This document shows positions 33,717 to 43,274 of a stretch of DNA of 64,000 bases, one piece after another. Numbering within the stretch: the stretch's first letter is position 1; each line of letters begins with the position of its first letter. Both the position numbers and the translations under genes were made by a program. The notes under the pieces were generated by a model. The model saw only the letters and a program-made list of their open reading frames with translations. It made no database searches and was not told the origin of the DNA. This DNA is from CAZMBI01 sp964564675 (GTDB lineage: Bacteria; Pseudomonadota; Alphaproteobacteria; Rickettsiales; UBA3002), in the NCBI GenBank assembly GCA_964564675.1, contig CAZMBI010000008.1, forward strand, positions 1 to 64,000, in the 5' to 3' direction.

Positions 33717-33835
33717 GGGGTCCTCCTGTATTGTCTGACTATTATCATACGCCGGTAACCGTGCAACCCTTCGCCATTTACTTATGCCCGTTTTACACCT
33801 ATAAATCCATGAGAAACAACCAGTAAAAGAATAGG

Positions 33836-34915
33836 ATGGGACGGATCTGTCCAGTGATATTGTGCGGCGGACCTGGTCGGCGCCTGTGGCCGCTGGTCGA
33901 TACGCACACCCCCAAGCCGGTATTGACGGTTGGCGGGCGCAGCCTGCTGTCACACACCATCCGCCGCGTGGCCGATAGCGGACATTACGCCCCGCCGCTG
34001 ATTGTCACCTCGGCGGACAGTGTCGGCGCCATTGCCCGCGAATTAACCGCTATCGGATGCGCCGATCTGCCCGTACTGATCGAGCCGGCCCCGCGTGATA
34101 CGGCGGCGGCCATTCTGTCTGCCGCGCTGTATCTCCGCCAGACGCAGCCGGATGCGACGTTGCTTGTCCTGCCGGCCGATCATGCCATAAACGAGGAGGC
34201 GGCCTTTCATGCTGCGATGCAGCAAAGTATCGCTGCGGCGGCGGCGGGTTTTCTGGTATGTTTCGGTATCACGCCGCATTCTCCGGAAACCGCCTATGGC
34301 TATATCCGCCCGGGCGCGGCCTGCGATGCGCATGCCCGTCATGTGCAGGCCTTCGTGGAAAAACCGGATGCTGCCAGCGCCGCGGCGTACCTGGCCGAGG
34401 GCTATCTCTGGAACAGCGGCATGTTTGTATTTTCCGTCGAACGCATCATCGAGGAGGCCGAAATCCACGCTGTGGCCACGCTGGCCGCCTGCGAACAGGC
34501 AATCGCCCACAGCTGGCGCGAGGGGGTGCGCACCTATCTGGGCCGCGCGCTGAACCACGCGCCGCGTCAGCCGATTGACCGCGCCATTATGGAGCGCACA
34601 TCACATGCGGCAGTGGTGCCGCTGGCGTGCGCATGGTCCGATCTGGGCAGCTATGCCAGCCTGTGGCGCGCCGCGGCGAAAGACGAGGCCGGCAACGCGT
34701 TCAACGGCCGCGTTCGCGCTCGGCACGCGCAGCATAATTTCGTCGATGTGCCGCAGCAGGAAACCCTTCTGCTCGGCGTGTCGGATCTGGTGGTGGTGCA
34801 GCGCAACGAGAGGTTACTGATTGCGCATAAGGACCAGCTGGATGGCCTTAAGCAGCTGGCAGACAGCAGCGAGGCGGCCGCTGTGATGTCCCATGCAACG
34901 GAATCATCCGGCTGA
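33836..34915 (+). CDS. Mannose-1-phosphate guanylyltransferase-like nucleotidyltransferase
   Basis: 359 aa. The nucleotide-binding loop is PVILCGGPGRRLWPLVD (family consensus GGxGTRLWP, so Arg replaces Thr), followed by LVLPADHAI, YGYIRPG, AFVEKPD, LWNSGMFVF and WSDLGSYASLW. It is the catalytic domain only, without the C-terminal phosphomannose isomerase domain of full ManC. It would make GDP-mannose or a similar NDP-sugar for surface polysaccharide. It is convergent with the GH16 gene, and a glycosyltransferase gene lies further on. Sugar specificity is inferred. Confidence 0.85.
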   Translation: MGRICPVILCGGPGRRLWPLVDTHTPKPVLTVGGRSLLSHTIRRVADSGHYAPPLIVTSADSVGAIARELTAIGCADLPVLIEPAPRDTAAAILSAALYLRQTQPDATLLVLPADHAINEEAAFHAAMQQSIAAAAAGFLVCFGITPHSPETAYGYIRPGAACDAHARHVQAFVEKPDAASAAAYLAEGYLWNSGMFVFSVERIIEEAEIHAVATLAACEQAIAHSWREGVRTYLGRALNHAPRQPIDRAIMERTSHAAVVPLACAWSDLGSYASLWRAAAKDEAGNAFNGRVRARHAQHNFVDVPQQETLLLGVSDLVVVQRNERLLIAHKDQLDGLKQLADSSEAAAVMSHATESSG

Positions 34916-34943
34916 CCGCCTCGCGTGCGCTCGCCCCTTATCC

Positions 34944-37784
34944 TCAGATGAGGGCCTCCTCCACGATTTCCACGTTGCGGAACCAGCTGTCGGCCTGCGC
35001 CGTGGCGTCGTCGTCATTGATGAAGGTGAGATACTGCATCGCGCTGCCCACATCGTAGAAATCGGCCAGCTGCAGTTCATAGGCCTGCCAGTCACCGCCG
35101 CCGCTGTAGGCTTCAATATCCTGGCCGTAATCCTGCGTGCCGGCCAGCTGGATGAAGGACTGCGCATCATAATGATGGTCGTTCTCCAGCCCGATACCAT
35201 GGATTTCGCCCACCGAATCGGATTTGAACTCGAAACGCAGCACCGTATCCTCGGTGACGGTGACCTGTTCGTTGGCCTTTTTCCAGGTGTTGCCGCTCAA
35301 ATGTAGCGTGCCCTCATCGACGATGGCATAACCCCCGGGCTGATGGTCCTGATCGCTGTAGCCGGTGACAATCGCCTCGGCGAAATTGAACGTATCGCTG
35401 TCTTCGAGCACCGTTTCATCCTGCACCAGTTCTATGTTACGGAACCAGCTGTCGGCCTGAGCGCTGGCGTCGTCATCATTGATAAAGGTGAGAAACGCCA
35501 TTTCCTCGCCGATATCGTAGAAATCGGCCAGGCGCAGCTCGTAAGACTGCCAGTCGCCGCCGCCGTTATATTGCGGGCCGGTAATGGCATAATCCTGCGT
35601 GCCGGCCAGCTGGACGAAGGCGGTCGGTGAATAGCGATCATCGGCGCTTAATCCGATCCCGTGAATCTCCGCTTCCGATTCCGTTTTGAAATCAAAGCGC
35701 AATACGGTATCGGCTTCAACCGTGACCGACTCGGCGAACTTCTTCCAGCCATTGCCGTTTAAATGCAGCATGTGCGCATCGGGCATGGCATAGCCGTCGG
35801 GCTGATGATCCTGATCGCTGTAGGAGGTCATCTCGGCTGCCATAAAATCAAACAGTTCGCTTGTGACCACCGCCGGCTCGTCGACTGGATCGCTGCCGCC
35901 GACCGTGTCTTCGCCGGTGAGGGTATCGTCGCCGGGCACGCTGTCATCGCCGGTGAGCGTGTCGTCACCGCCAACGGTATCGTCAGCGGAGCCGCCGCCC
36001 GTTGTATCGTCGGCCGGCTGGCCGGGTTCATACAGTCGGACATTGCGGAACCAGCTATCCCCGGCGGCGGCGGCATCATCATCATTAATAAAAGTCAGAT
36101 AATTCATGGTTTTACCGACATCAAACACATCGGACAGCTTGATGTCGTATTGCTGCCAATCGCCGTCTCCTTCATAGCTTAGCTGCGTATCGGCAAAGTC
36201 CTGCGTGCCGTGCAGCTGGATGAAGGTATAGCGTGCATGCCCGTTATCGTGGTGCAGGCCGATGCCGTGGACCTCGCCTTCGACATCGGATTTGAAATCG
36301 AAGGAAAGCATGGTGTCTTCGCCGATCACCTGCTTGTTATACAGTTTCTTCCAGGTATTGCCTTCCAGTTGCAGGGTGCTGTTGTCGTCATGGGTTTGCA
36401 CCACCTGCGGGTCCAGATCCTGGTCGGAATACGATGTCAGGGCGTTTTCGTATAACGGCACGTAATCCGGCTCGTTATCGAATGCGCTTTCATCGACATC
36501 CATGACCACCGGCGCATTCGCCGGCGCGGCTACCGAATCGGAAAAGATGAACTGCTCGGGCGAGAGCTCGCTGATTTGAAGATTTTTGAGCAGCGCCGCC
36601 TGGTCTTCATCCAGCCGGAACAGGATATCATCGCCCACCTGCGTCATGAAGGGCAACACATCCTCGAAATGCGTGAAGTGAAAGCCGTACAGCTTGATCT
36701 TGTCGTGATTGCCCGGCTCATTGGTCAGATCGAGGATCACGTCGTTGCCGTCGCCGTCGCGCAGTACGAAATGATCCGCCCCGGCGCCGCCTTTGAGCAC
36801 GTCATTGCCGCCGCGGCCGTCCAGATTATTGTACTTGCCTTCGGCGCCCTCTAGGTAATTATCGAGATCGTTGCCATTGAGATGATGCGCCCACGTGCCA
36901 TACATTTTACCGCCGACACTGGTGTCCCACATGGTGTTGGCAAACTGCCAGGCCTGATAATGCTGCGTGCCGTCGCCCAGCACGTCGGCGCGCAGGGTCG
37001 AGAAGCTGTTCATATCAATGGGCTGCCAGTCGGTGGGCATGCCTACCACGTCATGGTCCACCTGTTGCTGATAGACGCGGATGTAATCGATTTCCATTTC
37101 CGCCGGGAAAATGGACGGATCCTCCGGCGTGCGCGCCCAGCCGCCAAGCGCCAGGTTAGCGATGACGTGCATGCTGTGATCGAAAATATAATTATCGACC
37201 TCATACACTTTCACGCCGTCGACATACCAGGTGATGGTGTCTTCCTGCCAGTCCATGCCGTAGGTGTGAAACCCGTCGGACGTGTCGATCAGCGTGTTAC
37301 TGTGGGTTTGCAGCGTGTTGTGCCAGTTGGCGTCGCGCCCGTGGGCCGAGGTATGCACGCGGTCCGGCTCATGGCCGAGCACTTCCACCACATCCAGCTC
37401 CGAGGGCCAGTCGCCGTCGGACTGCAGCAGCCAGAAGGCGGGCCAGGCGCCCTGTCCGGCGGGCATTTTGGCGCTCATTTCGAAATAGCCGTACTGCACG
37501 GCGAACATTTCCTCCGAGGTGATCAGGCCGGAGGTGTATTGTTTGCCGTCGAGTTCGCCGCCGGGGGCGTGATCGGCGGTGATGGTCAGCACGCCGTCAT
37601 CGATGGAAAACGGATTCAGGCCCAGGCCCTTATAATCCGGATCGACATAGATCTGGTCCTCGTTATTCAAATAGCGGTCGCCGTAATGATATTCGGTGTT
37701 CCATCCCTGGTTGCCGCTTTTAGTGGTTACGTTGAGATCGTTGAATTCGTCTTCGAACAATACATCATAATTACCGAGCTGCAT
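34944..37784 (-). CDS. GH16 glycanase with RTX repeats and three copies of a C-terminal module
   Basis: 946 aa secreted glycoside hydrolase. Residues ~8-240 are a GH16 domain with the catalytic E-x-D-x2-E as Glu129, Asp131 and Glu134 (SELDVVEV). Residues ~303-350 carry RTX calcium repeats (LDGRGGNDVLKGGAGADHFV). Three ~135-residue modules follow (~451-588, 654-788, 808-942), each with YSDQD, a GN.WKK block, HGIGL, GTQD, GDWQ and LTFINDDDA...DSWFRN. A Thr/Asp/Gly linker (591-640) separates modules 1 and 2. No signal peptide is present, which together with RTX repeats points to type I secretion. It resembles rhizobial ExsH-type exopolysaccharide glycanases. The modules are probably carbohydrate- or calcium-binding. 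Confidence 0.9.
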   Translation of the reverse strand: MQLGNYDVLFEDEFNDLNVTTKSGNQGWNTEYHYGDRYLNNEDQIYVDPDYKGLGLNPFSIDDGVLTITADHAPGGELDGKQYTSGLITSEEMFAVQYGYFEMSAKMPAGQGAWPAFWLLQSDGDWPSELDVVEVLGHEPDRVHTSAHGRDANWHNTLQTHSNTLIDTSDGFHTYGMDWQEDTITWYVDGVKVYEVDNYIFDHSMHVIANLALGGWARTPEDPSIFPAEMEIDYIRVYQQQVDHDVVGMPTDWQPIDMNSFSTLRADVLGDGTQHYQAWQFANTMWDTSVGGKMYGTWAHHLNGNDLDNYLEGAEGKYNNLDGRGGNDVLKGGAGADHFVLRDGDGNDVILDLTNEPGNHDKIKLYGFHFTHFEDVLPFMTQVGDDILFRLDEDQAALLKNLQISELSPEQFIFSDSVAAPANAPVVMDVDESAFDNEPDYVPLYENALTSYSDQDLDPQVVQTHDDNSTLQLEGNTWKKLYNKQVIGEDTMLSFDFKSDVEGEVHGIGLHHDNGHARYTFIQLHGTQDFADTQLSYEGDGDWQQYDIKLSDVFDVGKTMNYLTFINDDDAAAAGDSWFRNVRLYEPGQPADDTTGGGSADDTVGGDDTLTGDDSVPGDDTLTGEDTVGGSDPVDEPAVVTSELFDFMAAEMTSYSDQDHQPDGYAMPDAHMLHLNGNGWKKFAESVTVEADTVLRFDFKTESEAEIHGIGLSADDRYSPTAFVQLAGTQDYAITGPQYNGGGDWQSYELRLADFYDIGEEMAFLTFINDDDASAQADSWFRNIELVQDETVLEDSDTFNFAEAIVTGYSDQDHQPGGYAIVDEGTLHLSGNTWKKANEQVTVTEDTVLRFEFKSDSVGEIHGIGLENDHHYDAQSFIQLAGTQDYGQDIEAYSGGGDWQAYELQLADFYDVGSAMQYLTFINDDDATAQADSWFRNVEIVEEALI

Positions 37785-38075
37785 GGTTTTCTCCCTGTAT
37801 GAATGGTGTCATTGTGTGGAGCCGACACCGAACCTCATTGGGTTTACGTGTAGGATAAGAAAGACGGGTTAAAAAAAGATGTATAATTACGCGAGTCTGA
37901 TTCAAATTTAGACAGAATGCTGACGGAGTTATCGCGGTGTGCGCGATAAAAGATTAACGCGGGCGTGAAAAATTAACACATCGAAAGCGCGCGATCGGAA
38001 CAAAGAAAACAGGTGCGCGCGCAGGTCTCAGCGCGCCATGTCGGGTGATGTTTGAGAGATGAATCAGGCGCCGGT
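37785..38075. other. Gene-free spacer upstream of the GH16 gene
   Basis: 291 bp with no convincing ORF. It must carry the promoter of the GH16 gene (minus strand). Part of it is AT-rich (37860-37980). Two short inverted repeats (GTGTCATTG...; TCGCGGTGTGCGCGA near 37931-37945) are seen but no known operator was recognised. Confidence 0.5.
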
Positions 38076-38987
38076 TTATAATCCGAGCGGTTGCCAGCGA
38101 CGGGGTGGAATGTCGAGCTCATCCGTTAACATATTTGGGCCCAACGCTCCGGGGTGCGGGCTGCGGTTAAGCGGCAGCGCCGGCGGTGCTTTTAATTGTT
38201 GGGTGCGTTCATCGACTTCGATGGTGGTTTTTTCCACGCGCTGCGGGTGGCCCGCGGGCAGTTTATGGCCAACGCCCCACAGATCGAGCCATTTGCGTTG
38301 AATCCGGATATTGCAAAAGCCGGCATCGGCAAATTGTTTGGCGAGCGTCTGCGCGGTGAACGCGGTTTTATGCGCCATAAAATAATTCCCGCGGGAAATG
38401 GAGGCGCGGAAACCGTACATAATGTCAATCGGCGAAATCGGCCCGGCGGGAGAATCATAGACCGGGTCGTCGAGCTGGCCGTTGGCGACATAGGTGGCTA
38501 CCGACTGGATATCGGGCATGGTCACTAAAAACAGCCCGCCCGGCTTCAGGATACGAAACAGCGACTGAAAGACGCCTGCCACCTGATGGGCATGCAAATG
38601 TTCGATATTATGCGATGACCAGACGGCATCGACCGCGGCATCGGGAATCATCGACAAATCGGTCATATCGGCGACGATATCGGGCTCAACCTTGGGGTCG
38701 ATATCGAGGCGTATTTCATGCCATTCCTCGCCGTGGAAAGACTGGTGCAACTTGGCCTTGTTCGCCGCGCCGCAGCCGATATGCAGCACCCGTTTTTTGT
38801 CGCCGGCAGCTTTGGCAATTTTTGCAAAGTCGGCTTTGGTGGACCATTTCCCCGCACCGGCGGGCGCTTTCACCGCGGGTTTTTTGGCGGTGGTGTCTCC
38901 GGTTTTTTTCGCGCTCGCGGTTTGCGCCGCGGCTTTCTTTTTAGCCGGGGCCTTGCCGGCTTTTTTCGTGGTGGTGGTTTTTTTCAT
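38076..38987 (-). CDS. SAM-dependent methyltransferase with a Lys/Ala-rich histone-like tail
   Basis: 303 aa. Residues 1-46 are a Lys/Ala/Thr-rich tail (KKAGKAPAKKKAAAQTASAK and more) like histone H1 or AlgP repeats. The class I methyltransferase follows: VLHIGCGAANKAKLHQSF (motif I), LDIDPKVEPDIVADMTDL, AVWSSHNIEHLHAHQ and ILKPGGLFLVTMPD. Its start overlaps the stop of the glycosyltransferase gene (ATGA, 38984-38987), so the two are coupled and it probably modifies a glycan or lipid intermediate. The tail may bind anionic polymer or nucleic acid. Confidence 0.85.
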   Translation of the reverse strand: MKKTTTTKKAGKAPAKKKAAAQTASAKKTGDTTAKKPAVKAPAGAGKWSTKADFAKIAKAAGDKKRVLHIGCGAANKAKLHQSFHGEEWHEIRLDIDPKVEPDIVADMTDLSMIPDAAVDAVWSSHNIEHLHAHQVAGVFQSLFRILKPGGLFLVTMPDIQSVATYVANGQLDDPVYDSPAGPISPIDIMYGFRASISRGNYFMAHKTAFTAQTLAKQFADAGFCNIRIQRKWLDLWGVGHKLPAGHPQRVEKTTIEVDERTQQLKAPPALPLNRSPHPGALGPNMLTDELDIPPRRWQPLGL

Positions 38988-40264
38988 GCGGCCTCCCGGT
39001 TCCTGACCGTATACAGCGACTGAATCGCTTCCTGCGTTGGCGGCGGCAGTTTACGCGCCGCCACGTCGCGCACCAGCTGCATATGCAAAGGCAGCAGTTT
39101 CTTCAGGTCGTACTGGTCACACATCGACTGGCGGGCGGCATCGCGCACATGCTGCATGCGGGTGGGGTGATCTAGAATTTCGCTGACCTGCGCGGCCACC
39201 GCTTCCGGCGAGAAGAAATCGACTAAAAAGCCGGTTTCGCCATGGGTGATCACTTCGCGTACCGGCTGGGTGTCGGAGCCGACTACGGCGCAGCCGATCG
39301 CCATCGCCTCCATGCACGACCAGGACAGCACAAACGGATAGGTCAGATAAATATGCGCCGCAGAGACCTGCAGGACACGCACCAGCTGCTCATACTGCAC
39401 GGTGCCGACAAAATGGATGCGGTTTAAATCCAGATCGACTTCATCCATCAGCATTTTGCGATAGGTGGTGCCTTTCGGCGGCCGCCTGCCATAACTGACA
39501 TCATCGGCACCAATGGCGATGATATGACAGTTGGGGCGTTCTTTCAGGATACGCTCGGCGGCGCGCATAAAGGTGGGAAAGCCACGATACGGTTCAAAGT
39601 TGCGCGCGATGTAGGTGACGATTTCGTCACCTTTTTTCAGCGTTACGTTCTGGTTGACCTTTACGGTCATCTCTTCGGCGGGTTTAGCCACATCGCAATT
39701 GATGCCGTCATGAATCACCGAGATCTTCGACTGATACTCCGGCGGATGCAACGCATGCTGCCAGAAGGTGGGGCTTGTGCCCCAGTCGGCGCTAGTCAGG
39801 TTGAGCAGGTGATGCATGTTTTTGGTGCGCACGCGGGCGAGATCGTCCGGCTTGGGCATATCGGCTGGATCAAATCCCACATCCGCGCCCCGCGCGTGGT
39901 AATAAAACTCGAAAAACGATAAAAGCGGCGTATCGGGATAGACATCCTTGACATACAGCGCATCGCCCCAGCCCGGATGGGCGCAGATAACATCGGGTAC
40001 GAAGCCTTCTTCGTGTTTCAGCCGGTTCAGGCAGCGCCACACTTCCTGGCCCTGGATCACCGCCTGTTCGGCGTGCACCAGATAGCGGTGGCAATGCGGC
40101 GAGGGCTTGCGGTTGACTTCATATTGTATTTTGTGGACATTCGGCAGCGTGGCGGTCTTGTTCTTGGTGATAAAGACGACCTGATTGGCCGGGTCTTCGG
40201 CAAAAGCCGGGCACAGATATTTATACTGCCCTGGCATATTGGGATGCATGAAGAGGATTTTCAT
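38984..40264 (-). CDS. Family 4 glycosyltransferase
   Basis: 426 aa from ATG 40262-40264. The GT-B fold begins MKILFMHPNMPGQYKYLCPA, the acceptor side includes DVICAHPGWGDALYVKDVYP, and the donor side includes IARNFEPYRGFPTFMRAAER, ADDVSYGRRPPKGTTYRK and SWSCMEAMAIGCAVVGSDTQ with the E-x7-E-like nucleotide-sugar region. It is related to WbuB/RfaB-type transferases. The first gene of a two-gene operon with the methyltransferase, it diverges from the protease gene. Donor and acceptor are unknown. Confidence 0.9.
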   Translation of the reverse strand: MKILFMHPNMPGQYKYLCPAFAEDPANQVVFITKNKTATLPNVHKIQYEVNRKPSPHCHRYLVHAEQAVIQGQEVWRCLNRLKHEEGFVPDVICAHPGWGDALYVKDVYPDTPLLSFFEFYYHARGADVGFDPADMPKPDDLARVRTKNMHHLLNLTSADWGTSPTFWQHALHPPEYQSKISVIHDGINCDVAKPAEEMTVKVNQNVTLKKGDEIVTYIARNFEPYRGFPTFMRAAERILKERPNCHIIAIGADDVSYGRRPPKGTTYRKMLMDEVDLDLNRIHFVGTVQYEQLVRVLQVSAAHIYLTYPFVLSWSCMEAMAIGCAVVGSDTQPVREVITHGETGFLVDFFSPEAVAAQVSEILDHPTRMQHVRDAARQSMCDQYDLKKLLPLHMQLVRDVAARKLPPPTQEAIQSLYTVRNREAA

Positions 40265-40416
40265 GGCTCCGAAATTAATCATAAATCAGCGAAACGCAAC
40301 GAAATACTGCGGCGACTCGGCAACAGCGAAAGGCAAACGCGCGCCGCCGGAGAAAATCCGCCAGGAACGGGCAAAAATTCAGCAACCGTTAACGATTTCA
40401 TGCTATAACCGAACAT

Positions 40417-42117
40417 ATGTGCTTTGTATGTCTATCGCAACATTATGATCAGGGCACCGGTTCCGGCCACATCGCGCTGGCTAATGGCGGCGCCGGCGGC
40501 GGGGTGATTCGCCAGGCCTCCTTCACCGGCAATGAATATTATATCGATGCCCTGCTCAACGGCCTTTCCTGGACCGGCCAGACCGATCTGGGCGCCACGA
40601 TCACCTATAATTTCAATTATTCGGCCGAAGGCGGCGAGCCGTTCGGCGTGGCTGAGCGGGCGCTGGCTCTGGATGCCATGCAGCAATGGGCGAAAGTAGC
40701 CAATATCGATTTTCAGGCAACCACGGGGATCTCCGATATCACCTTCTCGCAGGAGGATTTGGGGCCGGGGCTGGCCGGGCTGGCGACCACCTTCTTCAAT
40801 GGCAGCCAGATCACCTCGTCTGAAGCGCAGATCGATGATGACATTACCCAGCTCGCGCCTAACAGTTTCGGCTACCTCACCATATTACACGAAATCGGCC
40901 ATACGCTGGGGCTCAAACATCCCGGCCAGTACAGCGAATCGGATGTGCCGCCGTTCTTGCCCGAGGCCGAAGACAATATTCAAAACAGTGTCATGTCCTA
41001 TAATAACGGGCCACTGGTGAACCAGCAGACCAACGCCCCGATTACACCGATGATTTACGATATTGCCGCAATGCAGAAACTGTATGGCGCCAATACCGAT
41101 TATATGGCGGGGGATACCAGCTGGGATTTTAACGGCACACGCCAGACCATGACCATTTGGGACGGCGGCGGCGACGATACGGTCAGTGCGGCGGGCTATA
41201 GCTTCGGCGATGCCCTGATCGACCTGCGCGCCGGCTTCGAGCATGTGTCGCAGATCGGGCAGGCGGTGGTGCTCATGGCCTTTGGCGCCGATATCGAACA
41301 CGCCATCGGCAGCAACCAGAACGATACGCTGGTGGGCAATAGCCTGAGCAACGAATTATTCGGCAGCAACGGTCGCGACAGCCTGCGCGGCGGCGAGGCG
41401 AACGATACGCTGTATGGCGGCGACGCCATCGCCGATGCCGATGACGACAATGACACCATGGCCGGGGAAAACGGTTCGGACATTATGTACGGCAACACCG
41501 GCGACGATCTGATGTTCGGGGGCGGTAATTTTGCCGATCTTGAAACCGGCAGCGACACTATTTACGGCGGCTTCGGCGCCGACAGCATCTATGGCAATGC
41601 CGGGGATGACTCGCTGTTCGGCGGCGGTGCGCTGGCCGATCCCAACGATCTGGGCGATACCATCGCCGGCGGCAAAGGGGCGGATTACATCATCGGTAAT
41701 GGCGGCGACGACTTTATTTACGGCGGCGGAGCCGCCGCCGATCCGGAAGATTTAAACGACACTATTTTCGCCGGATTCGGCAACGATACCGTGCTGGGCA
41801 ATGGCGGCGATGATTTTATCGACGGCGGGCCGGGCAATGACGAACTGAATGCCGGGCTGGGGGATGATACCCATTTCTTCGGTAATGGCAGCGGTCAGGA
41901 TATCATTACCTTTTTCGAAGGCGCCGGCGCGGTGGGCGGCGATATCATTCAGCTGGTGTCCGATCTCAACGGGTCGGGGATTATGAGTGCTGCCGATGCG
42001 GCCGCCGCAGCGACATTTACCGGTGATACCGCCACGCTGGATCTGGGCGGCGGTAACAGTCTCACCGTACTGGGCCTGAGCACGGCGCTGAGTGCGGACG
42101 ATTTCAGTATCTTCTAG
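40417..42117 (+). CDS. Serralysin-like M10 metalloprotease with RTX repeats
   Basis: 566 aa. The zinc site is HEIGHTLGLKH (His158, Glu159, His162, His168) and the Met-turn is SVMSY (Met193), both as in serralysins. From residue ~300 there are many GGxGxD-type calcium-binding nonapeptides (GNSLSNELFGSNGRDSLRGG, YGNTGDDLMFGG, NGGDDFIDGGPGNDELNAG). No N-terminal signal peptide is present, so export by a type I secretion system is expected; none is in the window. It shares the RTX export mode with the GH16 enzyme. Confidence 0.93.
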   Translation: MCFVCLSQHYDQGTGSGHIALANGGAGGGVIRQASFTGNEYYIDALLNGLSWTGQTDLGATITYNFNYSAEGGEPFGVAERALALDAMQQWAKVANIDFQATTGISDITFSQEDLGPGLAGLATTFFNGSQITSSEAQIDDDITQLAPNSFGYLTILHEIGHTLGLKHPGQYSESDVPPFLPEAEDNIQNSVMSYNNGPLVNQQTNAPITPMIYDIAAMQKLYGANTDYMAGDTSWDFNGTRQTMTIWDGGGDDTVSAAGYSFGDALIDLRAGFEHVSQIGQAVVLMAFGADIEHAIGSNQNDTLVGNSLSNELFGSNGRDSLRGGEANDTLYGGDAIADADDDNDTMAGENGSDIMYGNTGDDLMFGGGNFADLETGSDTIYGGFGADSIYGNAGDDSLFGGGALADPNDLGDTIAGGKGADYIIGNGGDDFIYGGGAAADPEDLNDTIFAGFGNDTVLGNGGDDFIDGGPGNDELNAGLGDDTHFFGNGSGQDIITFFEGAGAVGGDIIQLVSDLNGSGIMSAADAAAAATFTGDTATLDLGGGNSLTVLGLSTALSADDFSIF

Positions 42118-42126
42118 GGGCGGGGA

Positions 42127-43197
42127 TTATACCGCTTCTTCCAGCAGTTGGGTGCTCAGCACTTCTTCGTCTGTTTCGGGCCGCTGGATAATCACGCCAT
42201 ACCACCCCTGCCCGTCATAATTCTCGTAACCGAAGGTCTGCGCGAAGGCGATGACATTGCCTTCGCTGTCCGTGTAATGGCCGCGTTTTTTGCCGTCGGT
42301 GAACAGTTTGAAGGTGGTGAACAAACCGACATTATCGGATGCGGCGATGATCCGGTGGTTGGAATCCAGCAGCAGCACGCGCGAACGCGTCCATTCGGCG
42401 CGTGAGAGGTTGGGCTCATCCTGCACGATGATGCGCGACTGCTCACCCCACGCAAAGAAAACGCCCAGCACGCCGACTGGTTTACCGCTTATCTCGCCGC
42501 CGTTGCGCACGGCGGTGGAAAACACCGCCACCGGCTCATTATGCAGCAGGCTTTCATTATGCACATGGTCCACGCGGTAATCGTCTCCGCTCTGGGTGGC
42601 CATGGCGCTGCTGAACCAGTGCTGGGTGGAAACATCCGTTCCCACCATTTGCGGATAGCGCTCAGGCCTTGAAATGCTTACCACTTTGCCGCTGGCGTCG
42701 CACAATACCAGGGTGCTGTAGACCGTATAAAAGCGGTTAATAAGCGCCAGATGCTGTTGGGCACGTGTTGCGGACTCCTCGCCCGGTTCCTCCAGACAGT
42801 GATAAAACGCCTGATCGGTGGCCCACCAGCGGACATCGGCGGTGCGCTCATACAGGTTGCGCACGATCAGCTGAACCAGCGTTTGCGCCATATCTTCCAG
42901 CCGGCTGACCTCTTTTTCCTGAAATTGCTGCGCCAGCTCGTCGGTTTTATTGCGGATTTTACCCAGCACCGTGGTGCGAAAGTCCTTGGAGTTGTTGCCC
43001 GCTTGGGTAGCCAGTGATTTCACCTCCGAGGCAACCACCGCAAAGCCGCGACCATACTCACCGGCGCGGGCGGCCTCGATCGTGGCGTTGAGCGCGAGCA
43101 GATTGGTATGGCTGGCGATGGTTTCATTGGTGCGGGCGAACTTCTGGATTTCGTCCTGAATGGTTTTAATGATGGTGCGAATCTGCGTGCCCGACAT
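42127..43197 (-). CDS. Chemoreceptor-like protein with inverted order: MCP tip then Cache domain
   Basis: 356 aa. Residues ~25-70 (HTNLLALNATIEAARAGEYG then RGFAVVASEVKSLA) are the MCP signalling hairpin tip that binds CheA/CheW. A coiled-coil stretch (~75-105) leads to a Cache-like sensing domain (~105-345; FYTVYSTLVLCDASGKVVSI, VLGVFFAWGEQSRIIV, VLLLDSNHRIIAASD). No transmembrane helix is seen, so it is probably cytosolic, and the normal order (sensor first) is reversed. The MCP part is much shorter than usual. AGGGGG precedes the ATG, so this start is real and not a broken gene. Confidence 0.82.
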   Translation of the reverse strand: MSGTQIRTIIKTIQDEIQKFARTNETIASHTNLLALNATIEAARAGEYGRGFAVVASEVKSLATQAGNNSKDFRTTVLGKIRNKTDELAQQFQEKEVSRLEDMAQTLVQLIVRNLYERTADVRWWATDQAFYHCLEEPGEESATRAQQHLALINRFYTVYSTLVLCDASGKVVSISRPERYPQMVGTDVSTQHWFSSAMATQSGDDYRVDHVHNESLLHNEPVAVFSTAVRNGGEISGKPVGVLGVFFAWGEQSRIIVQDEPNLSRAEWTRSRVLLLDSNHRIIAASDNVGLFTTFKLFTDGKKRGHYTDSEGNVIAFAQTFGYENYDGQGWYGVIIQRPETDEEVLSTQLLEEAV

Positions 43198-43274
43198 ATT
43201 AACCCCCTGTACGATGCGGCTTTGATCTTACATTGTCGCCATTATGCATGCGCTAGCACAGGGTGGCAGGCAAG

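Noticed and set aside
36882..37802. 306-codon plus-strand open frame opposite the GH16 gene
   Set aside because: A shadow of the GC-rich GH16 coding sequence; no motif, ribosome binding site or domain.
41300..41880. Periodic repeats in the 40417-42117 gene, at first sight array-like
   Set aside because: They encode RTX calcium nonapeptides (GGxGxD) with variable DNA and no spacers of fixed length, so this is not a CRISPR array.
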